DNA from: Polyangia bacterium
GTDB taxonomy: Bacteria; Myxococcota_A; Polyangia; Polyangiales; Polyangiaceae
Assembly: GCA_030426145.1 (NCBI GenBank)
Contig: JAUHZF010000005.1
Coordinates: forward strand, 16,461 to 80,460
Reading direction: 5' to 3'
Length of the DNA stretch: 64,000 bases
The notes under the pieces were generated by a model, which saw only the letters and a program-made list of their open reading frames with translations, was not told where the DNA came from and did no database searches. The translations under genes were made by a program, and so were the position numbers. Each line of letters starts with the position of its first letter. The first letter of the stretch is position 1. Shown piece after piece: positions 16,693 through 25,601 of this stretch.

Positions 16693-18342
16693 CTACGGCT
16701 GGGAGCAGATCCCGGTGTTGGGACCGCACTGGAGGCCGCCGCAGCCCGCATCGGACGTACACGGGGCGAGGCAGACGCCTTGGTTGTTCTGAATGATGGC
16801 GCATTGCATGCCCACCGCCTCACACTCGGCCTGCGTGGTGCAATCCATGACACACACGTTGTCCGTGCCGAGGTTCGGGTCGCCGCTGAAGCAGAGCCCG
16901 CTCAAGAACTGCGAACCGGTCGTGGCGGGATCGCAGTCGTCGCTGCTGTCGCAGAACTGACCTGGCCCCTGGCCCATGTTGCCCTCGAAGGCTCCGCAGA
17001 CGCCAGCGGTGCACTCGCCCTTGGCGGCGAGCAGGGCGCAGTCGTCGCGGCTGCTGCATCCACTCCCTGCGGTCAGGGTGACCGTGATGTCGTAGCTCAC
17101 CGAAGCGGGCGTGTTGGGATCGTTGTCGTAGTACGAGGCCAGCACGAAGTAGGTGCCGGCGGGGAGCCCCGAGACCGACAGAACCTCGGGGTTGTCCACG
17201 GTGGCCCGTACCGCCCAGAGCTCTCCGGTGGCGTCGTACACCTGGTAGTCGACGTCGCCATCGGCCAAGCCGCCGGCCTGGTTGACGCTGAGGCTTGCCG
17301 CCTCCCCGGTGGCCACCGTGAAGGTGAACCAGTCGACATCGGCCGGCCCGTTGGGCCCGCCGTCGCAGATGCTCTCGGTGATGGGCACCCCGCTCGTGAG
17401 CACCTCGGCGTTGCCCGACGTGTCGTTGTCGCCGGCGACGTCGTCACCGCAGCTGGCCACGGGAGCGCTCGTCGCGCACACGCCGGCCTCGGCGCCGAGG
17501 GCCGGACATACCTCCGGTCCCGTGCAGTCTCCGTCCAACACGCAGCTCGTACGCGGGCTCAGCACCAGGCTGTAGGCGGCATCGCCCGCGCCATCCATGG
17601 GACTGCCGAAGGCGCGGAGCAGCACGCAGTAGTCGCTGCCCGGCGTGAGCTCTCGTGCCACGGCCAGCTCGCTCGAGGGGTCGGTCGAGTCTCCGATGCC
17701 CAAGTTGGTGCCGGCACAATCGCTGACCGCGATGTCGATGTCGGTCACGCCGTCATCGGTCCAGGTTGCGGCGGCGGCGATCGCCGACGATGTGGCCGTG
17801 AATCGGAACCAGTCGTCGTCGAAGACACATGCGTTGCCCATCGACGTCGCCCCCTCGGTGACGACGGTGGCCATGGTCTCGTCGTTGTTGTCTTCGTTGG
17901 CATCGCCGCCGCAGTCGGGGGTGACCACGCAGCGATTCGTCGCCGCATCACAGCGCCCGAAGCCGTCGACCTGACAGTCGACGTTGCCGAACGCGGGATC
18001 ACAGCCGCAGAACAAGGGGCCACCCATGCCGCCGTCCCAGCACCACTGACCGTTGGTGTTGGTGGCGCAGGCCATGTCGTAGGTCTCGGCCGCGGTGCAC
18101 TCCGACACCACGCTCATGCAGTTGGCGTCGCAGAGGCTGGTGTTGGGGGGCTCACACTGCTCACCGGCCTCGATGACCCCGTTGCCGCACGCAGGGGCTT
18201 GGCCCCCGGTGCCCCCGGTTCCCGCCACGGTGCCTCCGGTGCCTCCGGTCCCACCCGTGGGGTCGACAGGGTCATCGCTACCACATGCGGCGGCGGCCAC
18301 GGCCACCACCACGAAACTCACGAACAAATGACGTCCAAGCAA
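16693..18342 (-). CDS. Lipoprotein with Cys-rich repeats and PPC-like domains
   Basis: A 549-residue secreted protein. The start is a TTG preceded by AAGGAAAG at good spacing, giving MLGRHLFVSF, a hydrophobic run and the lipobox AAAACG. A TGG-repeat linker follows (GGTGGTGG type), then a DUF4215-like Cys-rich unit (CGNGVIEAGEQCE), a Cys-rich middle, two beta-sandwich segments resembling bacterial pre-peptidase (PPC) domains at about residues 150-240 and 300-410, and a closing Cys-rich module. Such proteins are common on Myxococcota surfaces; their functions are unknown. No protease domain is visible. Confidence 0.8.
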   Translation of the reverse strand: MLGRHLFVSFVVVAVAAAACGSDDPVDPTGGTGGTGGTVAGTGGTGGQAPACGNGVIEAGEQCEPPNTSLCDANCMSVVSECTAAETYDMACATNTNGQWCWDGGMGGPLFCGCDPAFGNVDCQVDGFGRCDAATNRCVVTPDCGGDANEDNNDETMATVVTEGATSMGNACVFDDDWFRFTATSSAIAAAATWTDDGVTDIDIAVSDCAGTNLGIGDSTDPSSELAVARELTPGSDYCVLLRAFGSPMDGAGDAAYSLVLSPRTSCVLDGDCTGPEVCPALGAEAGVCATSAPVASCGDDVAGDNDTSGNAEVLTSGVPITESICDGGPNGPADVDWFTFTVATGEAASLSVNQAGGLADGDVDYQVYDATGELWAVRATVDNPEVLSVSGLPAGTYFVLASYYDNDPNTPASVSYDITVTLTAGSGCSSRDDCALLAAKGECTAGVCGAFEGNMGQGPGQFCDSSDDCDPATTGSQFLSGLCFSGDPNLGTDNVCVMDCTTQAECEAVGMQCAIIQNNQGVCLAPCTSDAGCGGLQCGPNTGICSQP

Positions 18343-18393
18343 GGTCTCTTTCCTTTCAGCGAGCCCCTACACAGCCGCATAACCGACTGCGGG

Positions 18394-18877
18394 TCAAGGG
18401 AGCTCTGGAGACCAGCCGCGCCAACGCAAACCCTCTGCGCCCTCCACCACGACGATACGTCGTTCGGATTCGATGTCGCGAACGACCAGCGTGCCCGGCG
18501 CCTGTTGATAGGCATACGCAGCGCTGTCCGAGCGCCAGTAGCGAGCGAATCGAGTGGACACGACCTGAAGCTCGACGGTGGTCGTCGTCAGGGACTCCAG
18601 GTCGAGCAGAGCGAGGGCCTCGGTCTCAGTGCGGTAGAGATAGAGGTCGCCCGACGGCGAGAAATTGGCCTCGTCGGGGGTGACATTCTGGTGCGTAGCA
18701 AGGGCCGTGGGAGCCATCGCGGGGCCCCAGACCGTGACCTCGTAGCCGGCGAGGTCGAGGTCAGTAGTCAGACGACGCTCGAGGCTCTCCACGATCCTCG
18801 GCGGGCGGCCCACCATCGATCAGCACCTTCGAGCCGCAGCCCATCACCAGCGGCAACAACGCCAACCATGCGCGCAT
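18394..18877 (-). pseudogene. Frameshifted beta-propeller-type lipoprotein
   Basis: Two frames make one gene only if joined by a frameshift. From ATG 18877, frame one encodes an excellent lipoprotein signal (MRAWLALLPLVMGCGSK) but stops at 18763-18761 after 38 codons. The other frame, closed upstream by a TGA next to 18816, runs to 18394 with strong third-position G/C bias and PD40/WD40-like content (NFSPSGDLYLYRTET, DSAAYAY). The break lies between about 18822 and 18761. A real mutation, a programmed shift or a sequencing error are all possible. The rest of a normal propeller is missing, so the protein would be short even if repaired. Confidence 0.6.
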
Positions 18878-19001
18878 CACCGCCAACCTACCTCACGCAC
18901 TGCGTTGGTCACCATGGGGCCGAGCCGTAGCAAGTCGCGGGCCAATGGCAGTGGAGGAGCTTTCCTGGACTTGCTTCGAGGCCCCATGCCCGAGAACGTC
19001 A

Positions 19002-19017
19002 CGTGGAACGTTCCACG
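19002..19017. promoter_or_regulatory. Perfect 16-bp palindrome, candidate operator
   Basis: CGTGGAACGTTCCACG is a perfect palindrome between the stop of the LLM oxidoreductase gene and the start of the frameshifted lipoprotein. No T-tract follows on either strand, so a terminator is less likely than a dimeric repressor site. The remaining sequence of this 170-base gap shows nothing else. Confidence 0.35.
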
Positions 19018-19048
19018 GGCCTGCCCGACGAGCCGAGCGGCTTGGTGG

Positions 19049-20047
19049 CTAGAGCAGCGTTTCGGCCAATCGCTGGTAGGAGCGGCGCCGTGCGGTTTGG
19101 TCGTGCACGAGCGTGAGCAGCATGAGCTCATCGGCGCCGCTCTCGGTCGCGAGCCGCGACAAGCGTGAAGCGACCTCGTCGACGTCGCCGACCACGGGGG
19201 CCTCGCGGAACATGGCCCGTAGGTTCTGCTGCTCGTCCGTCCACGCATGGGCGGCGGCAGTCTCCGGGGTGGGAAACGGAAGGTCGCGGCGTCCCTGTGA
19301 GAAACGAAGCATCGCGAGCTCACCCGACAGGCGTAGGTGCTCCGCTTCGGCGCGGGTGTCGGCACACACCACCGAGACGCTCACGATCGCGTAGGGCGCG
19401 GGTCGATGTGGAGACGGGGTGAAGGTCTTTCGGTAGCGCTGCACGATCGACACCGCGTCGCCGGGGTTCATGTGCTGGGCGAAGGCGAGGCCGAGCCCAT
19501 ATCGCGCGGCGACCTCGGCGCCGAAGCCGCTCGAGCTGAGCACGAAGAGCTCTGGCGTGGCGGTGGCGGTGGGAATGGCCACGATGCTGGGGTGGAACGC
19601 GGGTCGCGGCACCTCTTCCGACGCGAAGTGGTCGAGGAGGGCGTCGAGCTGGGCGGGGAAGGCGTCGGGATCGATGTGCACCCCCCGTCTCAGCGCAGCC
19701 GCCGTGCGCGGGTCGGTGCCCGGGGCACGACCGAGTCCGAGATCGATGCGACCCGGATACATGGCTTCCAGCAGTCGGAAGGACTCGGCCACCTTCAACG
19801 GTGCGTGGTTGGGCAGCATGATGCCCCCCGCCCCGATGCGAAGCCGTTCGGTCACCTCGCCGAGGCGGGCGATCAACAGCTCCGGCGAGGAGCAGGCGAG
19901 ACCGGCCGCGTTGTGGTGCTCCGCGAGCCAGAGGCGGGTCAGCCCCATGGCTTCGGCCGCTACGGCGAAGTCTCGCGTGTGGGTGATCGCCTCGTGGGCC
20001 CCCTCGCCTTCGAGGATGGGCACGAGGTCGATGGCCGAGAGCTTCAT
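19049..20047 (-). CDS. LLM-class flavin-dependent oxidoreductase
   Basis: A 332-residue bacterial-luciferase-like TIM-barrel monooxygenase. It opens MKLSAIDLVPI and carries the family signatures LWLAEHHNAAGLACSSPE, LRIGAGGIMLPNHAPLKVAE, GRIDLGLGRAPGTDP and, later, ELFVLSSSGFGAEVAARYGLGLAFA. These are typical of the YhbW/MsnO8-like group that uses reduced FMN. Length is normal. The substrate is unknown; neighbours (lipoprotein remnant, MscS channel) give no pathway. It is preceded by the MscS gene on the same strand, 39 bases away, so they may be co-transcribed. Confidence 0.88.
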   Translation of the reverse strand: MKLSAIDLVPILEGEGAHEAITHTRDFAVAAEAMGLTRLWLAEHHNAAGLACSSPELLIARLGEVTERLRIGAGGIMLPNHAPLKVAESFRLLEAMYPGRIDLGLGRAPGTDPRTAAALRRGVHIDPDAFPAQLDALLDHFASEEVPRPAFHPSIVAIPTATATPELFVLSSSGFGAEVAARYGLGLAFAQHMNPGDAVSIVQRYRKTFTPSPHRPAPYAIVSVSVVCADTRAEAEHLRLSGELAMLRFSQGRRDLPFPTPETAAAHAWTDEQQNLRAMFREAPVVGDVDEVASRLSRLATESGADELMLLTLVHDQTARRRSYQRLAETLL

Positions 20048-20086
20048 GGGCGGATCCCTAGCACGCGGCCATCGCTAGGAGCACGT

Positions 20087-20935
20087 TCACTCGGCGGGCA
20101 TGGTCATGGCCGGGGGACCGCCCTTCAGGTGCACGTCCATCTGCGGGTAGGGGATGCCGATCTCGGCCTCGTCGAGCTCGCTCTTGATGGCTTCGACGGT
20201 GGCTTCCCACACGCCCCAGTAGTCGGCGGTGCGGCACCAGATGCGAACCTGCCAGTCGACGGATGAGGCGCCGAGGCCCTTCAGGAACACCTGGTTGGGC
20301 TCATCTTCGAGACGCTTCTCGATGCGCTTCACCGCCCGCTCGAGGCGGGCGCGCGTCTCCGGGATGTCGGCGTCGTAGGAGGCGCCCACGTCGATGTCGA
20401 CGCGGCGCTTGGGGTGGTGGGTGATGTTTTCGATGGTCTGGCCCGCCACGCCACCGTTGGGAACGGTGATTCGGCGGTTGTCGAGGGTGTCGAAGGTGGT
20501 CGTGAAGAGCCCCACCGACTGAACGGTCCCCGTCGTGCCGCCGACCGATACGAAGTCGCCCACCTTGAAGGGGCGGAAGACCAACAGCATCACGCCGGCC
20601 GCGAAGTTGCCGAGCGTTCCCTGGAAGGCCAGACCGATGGCCAAGCCGGCAGCACCGATGACGGCCGCGAAAGACGTGGTCTCGATGCCGAAGACACTGA
20701 GACACGCGAGCCCCACGCCGAGGGCGATGCCCCACCGGGTGAGCTGGCCGAAGAACCGCGCCAAGGACAGGTCGAACTCGCGTGCTTCGAGGCTGGTGGT
20801 GATGGTGTTGCCGAGTCGACTCGCGATGCGGAGCCCCACCCAGAGGAGAATGAGGACGGCGATGAGCTTTCCCCCGAAGGAGACCGCCAGTGGGGCCAGT
20901 CCTTCGAGGGTCTTCATGATCTGTTCTTGGTTCAT
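20087..20935 (-). CDS. mscS: Small-conductance mechanosensitive channel, MscS family
   Basis: A 282-residue MscS-type channel that opens under membrane tension to release solutes. Three membrane helices are visible in the first 130 residues. The pore helix has the Gly/Ala packing pattern AAGLAIGLAFQGTLGNFAAG, followed by the beta domain (FKVGDFVSVGGTTGTVQ, TFDTLDNRRITVPNG) and an alpha/beta C-terminal domain. Size and layout match E. coli MscS closely. It diverges from the OmpA gene at 21156 across a 220-base region with several dyads. Confidence 0.93.
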   Translation of the reverse strand: MNQEQIMKTLEGLAPLAVSFGGKLIAVLILLWVGLRIASRLGNTITTSLEAREFDLSLARFFGQLTRWGIALGVGLACLSVFGIETTSFAAVIGAAGLAIGLAFQGTLGNFAAGVMLLVFRPFKVGDFVSVGGTTGTVQSVGLFTTTFDTLDNRRITVPNGGVAGQTIENITHHPKRRVDIDVGASYDADIPETRARLERAVKRIEKRLEDEPNQVFLKGLGASSVDWQVRIWCRTADYWGVWEATVEAIKSELDEAEIGIPYPQMDVHLKGGPPAMTMPAE

Positions 20936-21030
20936 GGTTCGGTTCCTGTGTGTGGCCGGCCTCTAAGCAGTCGACGTGCCACGCGTACAACCCCCCGAAG
21001 ATGCGAAGCTCACCGCTGTGGTGTGGTCGC

Positions 21031-21044
21031 GAACCTGTAGGTTC
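21031..21044. promoter_or_regulatory. Dyad in the mscS-ompA divergent region
   Basis: GAACCTGTAGGTTC has 6-base perfect arms and a 2-base centre. It lies about 95 bases upstream of mscS, on the mscS side of the OmpA promoter candidate, so it could serve either gene. No protein can be named. Confidence 0.3.
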
Positions 21045-21066
21045 CCGCCTGCACTTGTGGGTCCCT

Positions 21067-21086
21067 GTCGACGGATCGCCGTCGAC
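21067..21086. promoter_or_regulatory. Dyad, candidate activator site for the OmpA gene
   Basis: GTCGACGG-ATCG-CCGTCGAC is a perfect 8-base inverted repeat with a 4-base centre. Preceded by T, its left half reads TGTCG, the half-site found in the two enhancer-like dyads at 33292 and 35126. Its right edge is 41 bases from a sigma54-like -24 box, the same distance as in those two cases, although the half-site spacing here is 12 rather than 8. A plain hairpin is the alternative. Confidence 0.4.
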
Positions 21087-21127
21087 CACCGCCACCTCAC
21101 GACGTGATCCCGAAGGCCTACGGCCCT

Positions 21128-21142
21128 TGGAACGGACCGTGC
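21128..21142 (+). promoter_or_regulatory. Possible sigma54 promoter of the OmpA gene
   Basis: TGGAAC-GGACC-GTGC keeps the GG-N10-GC spacing required by sigma54 RNA polymerase. Weak points are the -12 element (GTGC instead of TTGC) and the position: the predicted start of transcription would be only 1-3 bases before the ATG at 21156, giving an almost leaderless transcript. The dyad 41 bases upstream supports it. Confidence 0.4.
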
Positions 21143-21155
21143 TGTAGGCGCGGGC

Positions 21156-22973
21156 ATGCGTACCTTGAAACCCTTGGCGTCCTGTCTCGGGCTGCTCGCC
21201 GCCACGGCGATCCCCTCGAGCGCCGCGGCGCAGAGCTACAACCTCCAACGCTTCGACCCGTCGCCGGCGGGCGACCGGCTCTTCGGGCAGCAGTCCCCTT
21301 CCACGCAAGGGCATCTCGAGGTCCACGGCGGCGTGGTCTTCGACTACGCCTACAACCCGTTCACCCTGAGTCACCGGCGCGGGGCGACCCCTCGCTACGC
21401 CGTGGTGCGCGACCAGGCCTACGTCTACGGAAACGTCAGCTTGGCGCTGTGGGATCACCTCACGGTTGGCCTGTTGGTGCCCGGGGTGGTGCTGCACGGG
21501 GGCGACGACAGCCCCCTCGGTGACCAGCTCATCGAAGCGCCCGATGGAGCCGCGTTCGGCGACATGCGCCTCAGTGTGAAGGGCTCGATCCTCGGTGACC
21601 TCCACGACGTGTTCCAGCTCGGCGTGGGTGGCTACTTCTGGGCGCCCACGGGCAAGCGCGACACCTTCGTGGGGGATGGCTTCGTCCGTGGCTCGGTAGA
21701 GCTTCTGCTCGGCGGTGAGATCGAGCGCTTCTACTGGAACTTCGCCACCGGGCCCGAGTTTCGCCAGTCGAAGGTGCTCGCCGACGTTCAGCTCGGCACC
21801 ATGTACGGCTTCGCCGGCGGGTTCGGGGTGAACCTCGGCGAGGAGAAGCAGGTTCAGCTCGGACCCGAGGTGAAGGTCAGCATCACCCCCGAGGACATCC
21901 AGCGCCGCAACACCAATGGCGAGCTTCTCCTCGGCGCCAAGTACCGGTTCCTCGACGACTTCGTCCTCGGCGCGGCCGCCGGGCCCGGGATCAGCGAGGG
22001 CTACGGCACGCCTGACGTTCGCTTCGCGAGCAGCTTTACCTACTCCCCCGACCCCACGCGCCGACTCGACGGTGATGGCGATGGCATCGCCGACCACATG
22101 GATGCCTGCCCCGGGCGCGCTGGCGTCGAGAGCGACGACCCGGAGAAACACGGCTGCCCCGCGCCCCCTCCGCCGAAGCCCGAGGCGCCCGCCGATGGCG
22201 ACGCGGATGGTGTGCCGGATGCTCAGGACGCATGTCCCGCCGTCGCGGGCGTCTCCACCTCCGACCCGAAGACCACCGGATGCCCCGCCGATGGCGACGC
22301 CGACGGCGTTCCCGACGACATCGACGTCTGTCCGACCGAAGCGGTGGTCGAGGGTCAGGCCGACCCGAGTCGCCCCGGCTGCAACCGTATGGACGAGGAC
22401 GGCGACGGCATCGTCGACAGCCTCGATGCGTGTCCCAAGGTCAAAGGGACGGCCCACGAAGACAGCACCCAACACGGATGCCCCGGCGATACCGACGGCG
22501 ACGGTGTTCGCGACGACCTCGACGCGTGCCCGGAGGTGAAGGGTCAGCCCAACGACGACCCCACCAAGAACGGCTGCCTCGCGGCGGTTCGATTGAAGGG
22601 CAAGGAGATCGTCATCCTGCAGAAGGTCGAGTTCGCGACCGGGCAGGCCAGAATTCAGTCGGTGAGCGACAGCCTGCTCGACCAGGTGGCGTCGGTTCTG
22701 AAGGACCACCTCGAGCTCGAGCTGGTCGAAGTGCAAGGGCACACCGACAACCGCGGCTCCAAGGCCGTCAACCAGCGACTCTCCCAAGCTCGCGCCGAGG
22801 CCGTGGTGACGGCGCTCGTATCACGTGGGGTGGCCAAGGAGCGTCTCACGGCCAAGGGCTTTGGGCCCGATACGCCCATTGCTGACAACGATAGCGAAGA
22901 CGGGCGAAGCAAGAACCGCCGCGTCGAATTCAAGATCATCAAGCGGGCTGAGAAGCCGTCCGACCAGCCCTGA
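21156..22973 (+). CDS. OmpA-family protein with thrombospondin type 3 repeats
   Basis: A 605-residue outer-membrane protein. A signal peptide ends near SSAAAQ; residues 25-290 are beta-rich and probably form the membrane barrel. About six Asp-rich calcium-binding TSP3 repeats follow at 300-480 (DGDGDGIADHMDACPG type, each with paired cysteines). The C-terminal 120 residues are the OmpA peptidoglycan-binding domain (VEFATGQARIQ, VEVQGHTDNRGS, LSQARAEAVV, NRRVEFKI). It should link the outer membrane to the cell wall. It is a paralogue of the protein at 29656: both start with RFDPSPAGD after the signal peptide. The next gene follows within 13 bases. Confidence 0.92.
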   Translation: MRTLKPLASCLGLLAATAIPSSAAAQSYNLQRFDPSPAGDRLFGQQSPSTQGHLEVHGGVVFDYAYNPFTLSHRRGATPRYAVVRDQAYVYGNVSLALWDHLTVGLLVPGVVLHGGDDSPLGDQLIEAPDGAAFGDMRLSVKGSILGDLHDVFQLGVGGYFWAPTGKRDTFVGDGFVRGSVELLLGGEIERFYWNFATGPEFRQSKVLADVQLGTMYGFAGGFGVNLGEEKQVQLGPEVKVSITPEDIQRRNTNGELLLGAKYRFLDDFVLGAAAGPGISEGYGTPDVRFASSFTYSPDPTRRLDGDGDGIADHMDACPGRAGVESDDPEKHGCPAPPPPKPEAPADGDADGVPDAQDACPAVAGVSTSDPKTTGCPADGDADGVPDDIDVCPTEAVVEGQADPSRPGCNRMDEDGDGIVDSLDACPKVKGTAHEDSTQHGCPGDTDGDGVRDDLDACPEVKGQPNDDPTKNGCLAAVRLKGKEIVILQKVEFATGQARIQSVSDSLLDQVASVLKDHLELELVEVQGHTDNRGSKAVNQRLSQARAEAVVTALVSRGVAKERLTAKGFGPDTPIADNDSEDGRSKNRRVEFKIIKRAEKPSDQP

Positions 22974-22986
22974 GACGGAGACCACC

Positions 22987-24048
22987 ATGAAACATGCTTA
23001 CATTCTGGTTGGGGCGGTGACGCTCCTTACGACCACCGCCGCCATGGCCCAAGAAGAGGGGCCTCAGACGGAGTACATCGTCGAGGGTGAAGACCTCGAA
23101 GCCGCCGAGAAGGAAAGGCCGGAGGGGCTCAGCTGGCGTCTCAATGCCGGTGCTACTTTCACGGCCCAGGACAATCGCAGCGTCGTAGGTCAGCAGGACG
23201 GCACGGCGGTGTCCTTCGGCTTCAAGCTCGACGGCGGCCTCGACTACATCTCGGGTCCGCACGAATGGCGCAACACGGTGGGCGTGAACGCCGGCGTGAC
23301 CCGCACGCCGGCCATCGACCGATGGGTCAAAGCCCAGGACAACCTCGACCTCGAGTCGATCTACCTCTACCACATCAACGATTGGTTCGGCGCATTCGCC
23401 CGGGTGGCCTACAACACCACCATGTTCCGGGGTTCGGACATCAAGCCAACCCCGACCGACTACCTGATCAATCGCATCGACGGCACGCAGGAGGAGGCGA
23501 ATGGCCTCACGACCCTCGGCTTGACCGATCCGTTCAAACCCTCGCGCTTCAAGGAGTCGCTGGGTCTGTTCGCGCAGCCATTGAAGTGGGAGAGCCTCAG
23601 CATCGAGGCTCGCCTCGGCGGTGGCGCCCGTCAGACCCTGGCCAAGGGCCAGCTCGCGCTCGATGACGACCCGGACACGACCCCAGATCAGATCGACGTG
23701 AAGGAGCTCGACGACGTGTTTCAGGTTGGCGCCGAAGCGGCCCTCGAGCTGTGGGGCGCCCTCGATGGCAAGCGTGTGTCGTATCGCGCGAGCGCAGAGG
23801 CGATGACGCCCTTCTACAACAACCAGGCGGCGCCTCCGCCCGGCGAAGAGAAGAAGTCGGCCTTTGCGCTGACCAACCTCGCTTTCCGGGCCGCACTCTC
23901 GGTCAAGCTGGTCGAGTGGGCATCGCTCGACTACGAGCTCGCGGCCATTCGGGAGCCCCAGCTCCTCGATGCCTTCCAGGTGCGCAACAACCTGCTGCTC
24001 ACCTTCGGCCTTTCGGCCGGGGGACCGACCGTCGCGTCGGAAGAGTAG
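22987..24048 (+). CDS. Outer-membrane beta-barrel protein, DUF3078-like
   Basis: A 353-residue secreted protein. MKHAYILVGAV leads into a signal peptide ending TTTAAMAQ. The mature protein alternates polar and aromatic residues in strand-like segments (LSWRLNAGATFTAQDN, EWRNTVGVNAGVTRT, SIYLYHINDWFGAFARVAY, LTNLAFRAALSVKLVEW, RNNLLLTFGLSAGG), as expected of an outer-membrane barrel similar to DUF3078 proteins. It lies 13 bases after the OmpA stop, so it is probably its operon partner. No transported substrate can be inferred. Confidence 0.75.
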   Translation: MKHAYILVGAVTLLTTTAAMAQEEGPQTEYIVEGEDLEAAEKERPEGLSWRLNAGATFTAQDNRSVVGQQDGTAVSFGFKLDGGLDYISGPHEWRNTVGVNAGVTRTPAIDRWVKAQDNLDLESIYLYHINDWFGAFARVAYNTTMFRGSDIKPTPTDYLINRIDGTQEEANGLTTLGLTDPFKPSRFKESLGLFAQPLKWESLSIEARLGGGARQTLAKGQLALDDDPDTTPDQIDVKELDDVFQVGAEAALELWGALDGKRVSYRASAEAMTPFYNNQAAPPPGEEKKSAFALTNLAFRAALSVKLVEWASLDYELAAIREPQLLDAFQVRNNLLLTFGLSAGGPTVASEE

Positions 24049-24056
24049 GCCTATTC

Positions 24057-25597
<1,541 letters not shown>

Positions 25598-25601
<4 letters not shown>

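Noticed and set aside
20301..22787. 828-codon open frame on the minus strand
   Set aside because: It is antisense to the OmpA gene and overlaps mscS in another frame; composition and the lack of motifs show a shadow frame.
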